From positions 1 through 39,617 of the IMG/VR virus record IMGVR_UViG_3300037189_018699: a stretch of DNA of 39,617 nucleotides; one strand, written 5' to 3'. The stretch comes from a virus. Numbering within the stretch: the stretch's first letter is position 1; each line of letters begins with the position of its first letter. Positions 1 through 8,700 of the stretch are shown piece by piece. Position numbers and translations under genes: made by a program. Under the pieces are notes generated by a model that was not told the DNA's origin, searched no databases, and saw only the letters and a list, made by a program, of their open reading frames with translations.

Positions 1-333
1 AACGCTACGGATTCAGCTGGTAAGCTTATTTTTACGGATCAAGAAGATGCAATTGGTGAGTACACTGTAAAGATTACGAGTGTTGATTTGTATCCGTCTG
101 ATTTCAAGATGGCTTTTGCTTATTTGCTTGCCGCTTACATTGCTCCCAGCATTACGAATGGGGACAATCCTGGCATATCAAACAGCATGCTGCAGCTTGC
201 ACAGTTTTATGGAACTCAAGCGACTGCAAGAAATGCAAACGAAGAGAAGGAAGAAGAGATTCCTCAGTCTGAGTTTATTCAAGCTCGAAATGGTGATTTT
301 GGTTTAGATTTTTTCGATCAAAGATGGAGATAA
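1..333 (+). CDS. Head-to-tail adaptor (T7 gp11-like), C-terminal part, 5' truncated by window edge
   Basis: This is the C-terminal 110 residues of an open frame that enters the window without a start and ends at TAA 331-333. It reads NATDSAGKLIFTDQ at the edge, then a conserved segment around YPSDFKMAFAYLLAAYIAP, then an acidic tail. This is the pattern of the podoviral adaptor / tail tubular A family, which sits between portal and nozzle as a ring. Its N-terminus is almost certainly the 58-residue fragment at 39442-39617 on the right edge, so both fragments are one gene interrupted by where the contig was opened. Joining the edges directly is out of frame, so about 40-60 residues are missing. 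The following gene starts 3 nt after the stop, with a GGAG site inside the end of this gene. Confidence 0.85.
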   Translation, partial: NATDSAGKLIFTDQEDAIGEYTVKITSVDLYPSDFKMAFAYLLAAYIAPSITNGDNPGISNSMLQLAQFYGTQATARNANEEKEEEIPQSEFIQARNGDFGLDFFDQRWR

Positions 334-335
334 AA

Positions 336-599
336 ATGATTAATATGAAAATGGAAAAAGAAGAGATGGGCGAATATTCATACGGGTTATGTATTCGTTT
401 GGATAAAGAAGCCATGGAAAAGCTTGGGATGAAAGAGATGCCCAAGCTAGGTGAGAAAATGATGATTAGCGCTATGGTGGAAGTAAAGATGACTACTGAG
501 TCAGAGTACAACCGCGCTGTAGAACTACAGATTACAGATATGGAATTTGTTTCTGATAAAGAAATTATTCCTACGGCTGAGGTCATGTACGGCAAATGA
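336..599 (+). CDS. Small head protein, capsid-staple-like
   Basis: An 87-residue protein beginning MINMKMEKEEM. The start at 336 is preferred over the in-frame ATG at 324 because GGAG at 326-329 lies 6 nt before it and the shorter form begins with the MINMKM block I associate with the family. The body has a short beta-type pattern with a conserved-looking VELQITDM segment near residues 63-70. From memory, small phage proteins of this type are annotated as capsid staple or decoration proteins that clamp the major capsid protein. The position between the head-tail adaptor and nozzle genes agrees with a structural role, but the precise function is inferred from resemblance only. The end overlaps the nozzle start by 4 nt (ATGA). 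Confidence 0.6.
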   Translation: MINMKMEKEEMGEYSYGLCIRLDKEAMEKLGMKEMPKLGEKMMISAMVEVKMTTESEYNRAVELQITDMEFVSDKEIIPTAEVMYGK

Positions 600-3250
600 C
601 GAGTCTTGCGCAGCGTAGCATGTCAGGAGGGGAAATCTCTCCTGAGCTTTATTCTAGAGCGGATACAGTAAAGTATTCTCAGGGATTAAAGACGTGTCGG
701 AATTGGGTTGTAAATACGAACGGCTCTGTTTCGACTCGTCCTGGTACTATTTACTGCGAGCCGCATTTGCCCGAACCTTTTGCCGCTGCTGTTAATAGGA
801 TTTCAAGGCTCATTCCTTTTTATCAGTCTGAGACTCAAAACTATGTACTGGTTCTTACTCAAACGAGAATGAGATTTTTAAAAAATGGAAAGTACATAAA
901 AGAGGCTGCTAAAAACATTTCAGCAATTACAAGAGCAAATCCAGGAGTAGTCACTTCTGCAGCACATGGTTTTGTTTCTGGAGATTATGTTTTTCTTTCT
1001 GTAGCTGGAATGACCGAGCTTAATGGAAAGTACTTTAAAGTTTTTAATGAAACGACAGACACTTTTGAGCTTGTTGATATGTACACCGGGAGCATTGTTG
1101 ATACGAGTAGCTTCGGTGTTTATGTTCCTACTGGCACAGCCGAGCGTGTTTATTCTCTAGCGACTTCATACGCCGCTTCTGAGCTTCAGTATTTAAGATA
1201 TGCTCAAGCTGCAGACGTTATGACTTTCGTCACAACATCTGATCGCGTTCAAGAGCTTTCATATATTTCTGATTTAAACTGGACGCTCACAGATTTTACA
1301 CCTGGGCCAACTATAGCAAGCCCAGGAGCAATTACTGTAACTGGCGGTGCGGCTGGGCCTACGGTTTACGCTGTACAGGTCACTGCAGTTTCAGCAACAG
1401 GAGAAGAAAGTTTAGCGACATCTTCTGGAACTTTTTCGGGCACAGTAGCTACAGCTGCAGCTCCAATTTTTTTAGACTGGGCGAATGTTACTGGAGCTGC
1501 GAGCTATAACATTTATTCTTTTGTGGGCGGTGGACTTGGATATATAGGAACGTCTCAAAGCTCTTCTTTTTCAGACACGGGCATTGTTCCAGACTTTTCA
1601 ATTAGACCTCCGGTCAATCAGACGTTTTTTGGAACTTCTAATGAATATCCAGGAGCTATTACATACCACCAATCTCGCCTGGCCTTGGGTGGATCTACTG
1701 AACTTCCACAAACGATTTGGATGTCTAAGCCTGGTATTAGAGAAAACTTTTTAATTAGCACGCCGTCCCAATCTAACGACGGGCTTCAGTTTTCTATTGT
1801 GGCAAAAGCAAGAACAAGAGTTATCGGGCTTTTGTCTGCAGACGATTTATTCTGTTTTACTTCAAATGCTGAATATTTAATCACTGGAGACAACGCAAAC
1901 ATTTTAAGACCAGACTCAATTAACGCGAGAAGAATCTCCACGTTTGGTATAAGCTTATTTGTTTCTCCGTTGCTTGTTGGCACTTCTCCGATTTTTGTTC
2001 AGGCATCTTCTGGTAAAGTATTTGAACTCGATTATTTGAAAAGGTCTTCTGTGTCAGGCGGGCTAGATCTGACCACTTTTTCAAGTCATTTAGTTGATAA
2101 GTTTACAATTGTAGATTGGGAGCATCAGCAGAATCCGCAGTCTATTATTTGGTCTTGTCGAAGTGATGGAGTTTTACTTGGTTGTACTTATGATAAGGAT
2201 CAGCAAGTTTTAGCATGGCATCGTCACGACACGGATGGACTATTTCAAAACATAACTACAATACCAGAAGTTCCAAATAACTACGTAAGCGGCTCTCAAG
2301 TGTGGCCAGTATCTAACGGCACATTTAGAAACGCTGTTTATTTTATCGTTGAAAGAACGGTAAACGGTCAAACCTGGAAGTGCATTGAAAAGCTTGCTGA
2401 TCGAGAGATTAACGACATTGTTGATTATGTCGGCATGGACTGCGCGACCACTTTTGATCTGACGTCTTTAAGTACAGGCATAGCTGTGACTCTTTCTGGG
2501 GGCGCGACTTGGGATGACGGCGAGACGATTACAGCCACGTTCACTTCTGCAATTGCAACGCCTGGCTTAATTGGATCTGAGCTTAGACTTGAAGCGTCTG
2601 ACGGAACTGAAATAAGATTTAGAATTCAGGGCTATACTTCTACGACTGTCGTTACAGGCATGGTCAATCGACTTGTTCCAGCAAGCCTTCGTGGCGCAGC
2701 TTCAGATTACTTACTCGCGCAAAAGACATTTACTGGCTTGCTTCAATTAGAAGGCAAGCAAGTTTCTATTTTTGCAGATGGATACGTTGTCGCAAGTCCT
2801 AATAATTCTGGCTATCCAGTTTATACAGTGACCAATGGATCAATCACACTCGACACAGCCGCAACAGTTGTGACCGTAGGGATTCCATTTGTCTCAGACA
2901 TTAAAACGCTTGATGCAGATCTTCCTTCTGGAGAAACGATTTCAGATAAGAAGCAGCTTGTTACACGCGTCACGATGGATCTTGTAGAGACTCGCGGGCT
3001 CTTTGTCGGAGCGGATCAGCCTACTGGTTCAGATCCACTTGCGAATCTTGTGGAGATGAAGCTTAGCGATAATATTTTCTATGATGACCCTATCGCTCTT
3101 AAGACAGGAAAAGGCGAAGTTCAGATTCAAGGTAAATGGGATGCATCTGGGTCTGTATTTGTTCGTCAGGTAGATCCGCTTCCTGCGACTCTCGGCTCTA
3201 TCATACCCGCCGGGCAGTATGCGTTTGGAAGCTCTAGGAGAAGATCATGA
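596..3250 (+). CDS. Tail nozzle protein (T7 gp12 / tail tubular protein B-like)
   Basis: An 884-residue structural protein. The opening (LAQRSMSGGEISPELYSR followed by CRNWVVNTNGSVSTRPG) is characteristic of podoviral tail nozzle proteins, which assemble below the adaptor ring and close the DNA channel. Residues about 115-170 look like the small beta domain often annotated in phage tails as an E1 FCCH-like domain (VTSAAHGFVSGDYVFL, then NGKYFKVFNETTDTFEL). Residues about 240-325 look like a fibronectin/Ig-type insertion (VYAVQVTAVSATGEES). It ends in a basic SSRRRS tail. The start overlaps the previous gene (ATGA), and the next gene's ATG lies in its last codons, so translation is coupled. 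The family assignment is firm; the domain boundaries are by eye. Confidence 0.88.
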   Translation: MTSLAQRSMSGGEISPELYSRADTVKYSQGLKTCRNWVVNTNGSVSTRPGTIYCEPHLPEPFAAAVNRISRLIPFYQSETQNYVLVLTQTRMRFLKNGKYIKEAAKNISAITRANPGVVTSAAHGFVSGDYVFLSVAGMTELNGKYFKVFNETTDTFELVDMYTGSIVDTSSFGVYVPTGTAERVYSLATSYAASELQYLRYAQAADVMTFVTTSDRVQELSYISDLNWTLTDFTPGPTIASPGAITVTGGAAGPTVYAVQVTAVSATGEESLATSSGTFSGTVATAAAPIFLDWANVTGAASYNIYSFVGGGLGYIGTSQSSSFSDTGIVPDFSIRPPVNQTFFGTSNEYPGAITYHQSRLALGGSTELPQTIWMSKPGIRENFLISTPSQSNDGLQFSIVAKARTRVIGLLSADDLFCFTSNAEYLITGDNANILRPDSINARRISTFGISLFVSPLLVGTSPIFVQASSGKVFELDYLKRSSVSGGLDLTTFSSHLVDKFTIVDWEHQQNPQSIIWSCRSDGVLLGCTYDKDQQVLAWHRHDTDGLFQNITTIPEVPNNYVSGSQVWPVSNGTFRNAVYFIVERTVNGQTWKCIEKLADREINDIVDYVGMDCATTFDLTSLSTGIAVTLSGGATWDDGETITATFTSAIATPGLIGSELRLEASDGTEIRFRIQGYTSTTVVTGMVNRLVPASLRGAASDYLLAQKTFTGLLQLEGKQVSIFADGYVVASPNNSGYPVYTVTNGSITLDTAATVVTVGIPFVSDIKTLDADLPSGETISDKKQLVTRVTMDLVETRGLFVGADQPTGSDPLANLVEMKLSDNIFYDDPIALKTGKGEVQIQGKWDASGSVFVRQVDPLPATLGSIIPAGQYAFGSSRRRS

Positions 3251-3504
3251 ACCAATTACTTGGGCTTCAATGTTTTAAAGAAATAGATGATTTTACAATA
3301 GCGATTGAGCGGTCACGACTTGCAAACATTAACAACAATTCAAAGAGTCTACCTGCACCAGTCATGCAGATTCTATCGACAGTAGCTCTCAAGGTTTTTT
3401 ACGAGAAAATGGTTTCAGAAATATTGATTAAAGATTCTGGTCTTTCTGAATTGATTCACCAGACGGAGACTTTTTTCAAATCAAAGTTGGAGGCCACTGA
3501 ATGA
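3247..3504 (+). CDS. Hypothetical protein between nozzle and ejection proteins
   Basis: An 85-residue, mostly helical, slightly acidic protein. The ATG overlaps the nozzle stop (ATGA), and its own stop overlaps the next ATG, so it is locked into the structural operon. There are no cysteines beyond one, no signal peptide and no membrane segment. I do not recognise the family. In T7-like gene order the slot between nozzle and the first internal virion protein often carries a small virion or assembly factor, so a morphogenesis role is the reasonable guess, but nothing in the sequence proves it. Confidence 0.7.
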   Translation: MNQLLGLQCFKEIDDFTIAIERSRLANINNNSKSLPAPVMQILSTVALKVFYEKMVSEILIKDSGLSELIHQTETFFKSKLEATE

Positions 3505-4094
3505 AACCAGAAACCAGCCTTGCAACGATTCAAGCGATTCAAGGAATGTTTTCTTTAGGGACTGCTTTTTCTAACGCTTCTTTGCAAAAAGAAATGGGTC
3601 GGTATCAATCGAGCCAGCTTAGAATCCAGTCCAGCTATTCTGAGATTGCTGCAGCAGACGCTATTGAGCGCGGCAATAAAGAGGCAGCAGAACTTAAGCG
3701 ACGTCTTCGTAATTTAGAAGGCGAGCAGATTTTAACGAGTGCCGCTTCTGGCATTGATGCGTTTTCTGGATCTGCTCAAAACGTGAGAGAGTCTAGCAAG
3801 CTTCTTGGTGACCTGGATATTATCCAGATTAAGACAAACGCCTACAGAGAAGCGTGGGGTTACAAGACTCAGAGTACCAGCCTTATGAATCAAGCGAACA
3901 TGTCTCGATTGGCTGCAGATAGATCAGCGGCGAATACCCTGGTTACTGGTGGACTTAATGCCGCAAACTCAGGGCTTTTGACTGCTTACTATTTGAATAA
4001 AGGCGTAAGTGCTCCGAAGACAAGTGTCGCAGCTCCAGAAGCTCCGACTGCGCTTTATTCTAATTCTAATAATATTTTCAAACTAGAGGGATAG
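3501..4094 (+). CDS. Internal virion protein, T7 gp14-like (ejection protein)
   Basis: A 197-residue protein rich in Ala, Ser, Gln and Asn with an N-terminal small-residue helix (QAIQGMFSLGTAFSNASLQ) and long amphipathic helices containing the segment SAASGIDAFSGSAQNV. It is followed by an Ala-rich part with ANTLVTGGLNAANSGL. This composition and the GIDxxxGS motif are typical of gp14-like core proteins, which leave the capsid first during infection and form an outer-membrane channel. It is the first of three consecutive ejection-protein genes, the same order as T7 gp14-gp15-gp16. The start codon overlaps the upstream stop (ATGA). Confidence 0.75.
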   Translation: MKPETSLATIQAIQGMFSLGTAFSNASLQKEMGRYQSSQLRIQSSYSEIAAADAIERGNKEAAELKRRLRNLEGEQILTSAASGIDAFSGSAQNVRESSKLLGDLDIIQIKTNAYREAWGYKTQSTSLMNQANMSRLAADRSAANTLVTGGLNAANSGLLTAYYLNKGVSAPKTSVAAPEAPTALYSNSNNIFKLEG

Positions 4095-4105
4095 GGGTTA
4101 ATCAA

Positions 4106-5764
4106 TTGCCACGCGTTCCAAGCTACAACAAGCAAGTATCAGAACAAGCGATTAGAATTCCTAATGTAAGCACTCAAGCGCCTGCGGAATTATTTAATCT
4201 AGGTCGATCTTCTCAGGGGGTTGAGAATGCTGCGAATAATCTTCTCAAGACCACTGAGGCTTTTTATCAAGACCAAAAGAAGAGCGCGGATCAGATTGCT
4301 ATCCAAGACTATGATTCAAGTCTTTCAAGGCTTCAGTCGGATCTTACAAAGAAGGCTGAGACATTCCGAGGCAAGGATGCTGCGGGAGCTTTGCAGGCAG
4401 TCCAAGAAGAATGGGAAAAAGGACTGGCCGACTTAAACAAAGGTCTTACCAATACTGACCAGCAAATGATGGCAAAAAAGGCTGCTCAGAATCGGTATGA
4501 TTCTTTGTATCGATCTGTTGATACGTACTCGGCTGTTGAGCTGAAGAAGTACGAAAATGAATCGACTGAAAATTATATCAAGGTTCAAAAAGATTTGGCC
4601 GTACAGAACTATAAAGATCCTTTGGCTGTAGCTGACTCTACTCAGCGTCAAACGGATGCACTTAGGGAATATCAAAGGCGAAACGGCTTATCTGACGATT
4701 GGTTTACGGCTAAAAGTACAGAATCTATCAGCAAGACAAACACAGACATTGTCGCTCGAATGATTGATAACGGAGAGGATCTTTTGGCTAAGAAGTATTT
4801 CGAAGCCAACAAGGCCAGCTTTTCTGGAGAAGACATTGGAAAGGTAGAGAAGTTTGTTAGGGCCGGGTCTATACGTGGAGAATCTTTCCGAGTAGCGGAT
4901 CAGGTTTATAGATCTGGGAAGACCGGCCAAGAAGCTCTTGATGAAATTAGAAGAAGAGTTGGCACTGAAGATGTCGACTTATTTAAAGCGACCAAGGATC
5001 AATATAAAGAAATAGTAAATGAGCAGAAGGCTTACGCGGATCAGAAGAATTCTCAGACGCTAGAGTCTGCTTATGACACCTACATTTTAAAGAATAATGG
5101 GCCCATTCCTACGACTCTTTTGGAAGAGATGGATGCTGCAAATGCAGAGAAGCTTCAAAGCCTCTATGCAAATAAGGTTTCTGGTAAAACTACAGAGACA
5201 AATTGGGAGGTTTATTTTGATATTAAAAGTAAGCTTGCTAATCCTCGAACTAGAAATGAGATGCTTTCAAAAAGTCCTATTGAGTTCTTTGACTCTTTGG
5301 GAGCGACTGAGCGGAAAGAAGTTGTAAATCTTTGGACTGATGCAAAGAGCGGCAACACTCAAGAATTGAGTTTCTCTGAAGCAGAAGAGAAGTTAACTGC
5401 GGCTCTTTCAGAAAGTCTTGGTTTTAATAAAGAAAAATCATTGGCATTTAAGACTAATGTGCATTCTGCAATTCTCGCTAAAGAAGCTCAGCTTGGTCGA
5501 AGACTTGGTTACGAAGAAATGAATGCCGTTGTGAAGAGCCAAGCGACTGAGAGCGTTTTGGTTCCAGGAGCTATTTTTGGAACTAATGCCAGATTTCCGT
5601 TTGAAGTCACTATTGAAGATTATGATCTAGAGGATATTCCAGAAACAGACGTTGATTTAATTTCTGCGGCCATCCGTGCAGAAGGTGGAACTCCGACTAA
5701 GAAAAATGTTATCGAGCGTTATGTAAGACGCTTGCAACTAGAGGGATCTAATGTCCGAAAATAA
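4106..5764 (+). CDS. Internal virion protein, T7 gp15-like (ejection protein)
   Basis: A 552-residue, highly charged, almost entirely helical protein without cysteines in its first half and without a signal peptide. Its start is TTG at 4106, supported by AGGGG about 8 nt upstream and by the absence of a better in-frame ATG nearby. Early residues (RVPSYNKQVSEQAIRIPNVSTQAPAE) resemble the N-termini of podoviral core proteins such as gp15, a tubular periplasm-spanning ejectosome component. The assignment rests on gene order (gp14-like, this, then a giant gp16-like protein), helix content and length (T7 gp15 is about 750 aa, so this one is shorter). The next gene begins inside its last codons (14-bp overlap). 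Confidence 0.65.
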   Translation: MPRVPSYNKQVSEQAIRIPNVSTQAPAELFNLGRSSQGVENAANNLLKTTEAFYQDQKKSADQIAIQDYDSSLSRLQSDLTKKAETFRGKDAAGALQAVQEEWEKGLADLNKGLTNTDQQMMAKKAAQNRYDSLYRSVDTYSAVELKKYENESTENYIKVQKDLAVQNYKDPLAVADSTQRQTDALREYQRRNGLSDDWFTAKSTESISKTNTDIVARMIDNGEDLLAKKYFEANKASFSGEDIGKVEKFVRAGSIRGESFRVADQVYRSGKTGQEALDEIRRRVGTEDVDLFKATKDQYKEIVNEQKAYADQKNSQTLESAYDTYILKNNGPIPTTLLEEMDAANAEKLQSLYANKVSGKTTETNWEVYFDIKSKLANPRTRNEMLSKSPIEFFDSLGATERKEVVNLWTDAKSGNTQELSFSEAEEKLTAALSESLGFNKEKSLAFKTNVHSAILAKEAQLGRRLGYEEMNAVVKSQATESVLVPGAIFGTNARFPFEVTIEDYDLEDIPETDVDLISAAIRAEGGTPTKKNVIERYVRRLQLEGSNVRK

Positions 5765-8700
5765 TCCGTATTCAAGTGAGTCATTGGGTCTTGTTCCAGA
5801 ATCTCCTTCTGTAGTGAATAATCCGTATTCAAGTGAGGCTTTAGGCCAGACAGCGCCAAGCGCGCTTAAGCAGTCCATGTATGTTGGAGTGCAGAAGAAT
5901 CCTGACGAGTATGCGAAGGTTTTAAATATCGCAGACAAAATGAAGGTGCCTAGCGATTTAGTTGAATCGGATTATTCTGCGTTTAAGCAGGCTGAAGATC
6001 TTAAAAGTTTAGATCCAAGTACACTGCAAAGAAGCTTTCCTAAAATGTCTGCGTGGCTTGAGAATCCAGATAATGCTGGAATTGCGCATGACGATATTCT
6101 TACTTTAAAGCGGATGTCATCGGCAATTGAAGGATATTCTTTTGCTTCTGATTTATATAACAAGTTCAATTCTGGCATAGCGTCACTTGGAAAAAGTGTT
6201 GCGCAGATACCAGCGGCAGCAGGCCAGGCACTTGCGCTGCCTTACAACTTGGCGCTTGGCGCTCAAGGAGAGCTTACTGGGCGGCCCGATCTTTATGAGC
6301 CCTATAAGTTTCAGTATCCAAAAGAAGGCATCCTCTTGGACAACCCTGTTACTCGATATTTCGATCGCAGATCAAAAGAGTATGCAGAAATGGCTACTGA
6401 GAAAACCGTAAGCAATGAAGAGCTTTTTCAGTCCATAGAAGATGGAGACTACAAGACTGCGGGAAGACAGTTTGCTTATAAGCTTGTTGAAACTCTTCCA
6501 ACTACACTCGGAATTGTAGCAGGCTCTTTAGGTGGATATGGTACGGCAGCAGCAGCAATTGGAGCTGCTACCTCAGGAGCGCAGGCCAGTGCCGAAGGCC
6601 TTGAGGCTGGAGTTGGTCCAGTGGCTCAGACTACAAACGCAATTTCTAACGCAGCTTTTGAGTTTATCGGAGAGAAGATCTTCACGGTTTTACCTATTGA
6701 AGCGATTACGAAAAAGTATGGCCAAAGCGTTGCCAATGTTGTGTTTAAAGAGGCTGCCCTTGTGTTTGCAAAACAAGGTGTTTTGGAGGCCGCTGGAGAG
6801 GGTCTTACTCAGGCTGGGCAATCTGTTTCTAGTTATTTAACCGGGGTTAATCCGGGAGCGCTAGATACTTTAATGCAGGACATTTTAGTCTCTGCGTCTC
6901 TTGGCGGCGCTACTGGAGCCGGGATTAGTGCGCCAGGCGCAATTCTTACTGGGCTACAAAGCGTTGATAGAAAAGTAGATCGAGAGAGGCGAGCAAGTAA
7001 TTCTGCTGAGACTTACACAGAGATAGGTCAAGCCGCTGCCGAGTCTAAGCTTCGTCAAAGAAGTCCTGAGCGTTTTGAGAGTTACTTAGAAACGCAAACA
7101 AATGGCACAGAAAACGAGAGTATTTATATTTCGCCTGAGAGTTTTGAGACTTACTTTCAGTCGAAGGATGAAAATCCTTTAGAAGTTCTACAAAAGCTAG
7201 ACGCAATTGAGGCGTATGACACGGCCAAGGAAACTGGAACTGACATTAAGATTCCTACTTCGAAGTGGACGGCTAGGCTTAATCAAGAAGACTACAACGG
7301 CCTTAAGGATGACATTAAGTATCAGCCCGATCATTCGTCTGTAAATGAGACGAAACTTTTGCGTGAGGAAGTTCAGGCTGTAGCGGATGAAGCGCAAGCG
7401 CCTACTCCAGTCGAACAGTCTGCAGCAGAAGTGAAAAGGATTGTTAAGGAGCAGTTGATTGCTGCTGGCACTGATCCGACTGTTGCTGAAGAGCAAGCGA
7501 AGATCACAGAGTCTCGAGTTACTCAAAGAGCTAATCTTTTAGGAGTAGATCCACAAGAATTATATAAGAATCAGAATGTAACGATTCAGGCTGGGACGAC
7601 TCCAGCGATTACTACTCCAGAAGAGCACGTTTTAAATCAGGCTGAGATAATTGATTTTGGAGTATTTAAAAAACAGAAAGAACTTCAAAAAGAGTTGCAA
7701 GAAGAGGCCGCCTTAAGAGAGCCTTCAGAAACTCCACTTCCACCACTTGAAAGATTAAAAGCTAGATTTGGAAACGATAAAATAGCTCTTAAAGCTATTG
7801 ATAAAGCTCAAAAAAATAATGGAAGTTCTTACGTCGCAGATAAAAAAATTAAAGGACTTGGATTTGCTCCAAATTATTTAGCTGAGCCGACTGGAGTAAT
7901 TGGAAATCCAGAAATTCAAGGTCTGAATAACGACGGTAAAGACATTGATCCTCTTTCTTGGCTAGACAGCAAATATAAAGCCACTCAGCAGCTTATTCAA
8001 AAGCACGCAGAAAAAGGAATTCCACTTACAATTAACACGTCTAGCGATCTTATTGGAGCTAATGACTACATTGAATCTTTACCACAAGGCACGACTGTAA
8101 ATTTTTACGTCACTCCTGAAAATGGTGAGATTGTAAGAGACGGTTCTGCATTTAGTTTTAACAGAGAAGTTTTCAAAGCTTTGCCATCTAGGCAAAGACA
8201 ATTTATAGCCATTGAGAAGCTGAAAGAGGCTGGCGTTAATGTAAACATCATTGAACCTACAGCAGACAGCGTTATTCAATTCGCTGGTGGTATAAAAAAA
8301 TTATCTAAAACTCTTAATCTTTCTGAAGCCGAAGCAATGGCTGAAGTCAGAAAAGCTACAGACCCATTACTTTTAAAAAAGTTTGGAGATGAAAAACAAA
8401 CATTTTTTCAGAAGGATTCAGAAAATACGTTTAATGCTGTGACTCCAGAAGAGTTTATCAAGGCGAGAGATCAGAGCAAAAGAGCCCAGTTTTTAACTCC
8501 TTACACAGCTGAAGAGCTTAAAGATTATCAGCTCTTTCTAACCCCCGATGGCGTTGGTTATGCCCTGTCTCCAGACCTTGATATGATTGGGGTTTTTAAT
8601 AACTCGGATAAGCCTGGCGCAGCTCGTGAGGCGATTGTCGACGGAATCTCAAGAGGGGCCAAAACCCTTGATGCCCTAGATGGATTTTTACCTAAGTATT

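Noticed and set aside
1-333. Two separate adaptor genes at the window ends
   Set aside because: The ends are complementary N- and C-terminal parts of one family, with no overlap, and every other structural gene is single copy.
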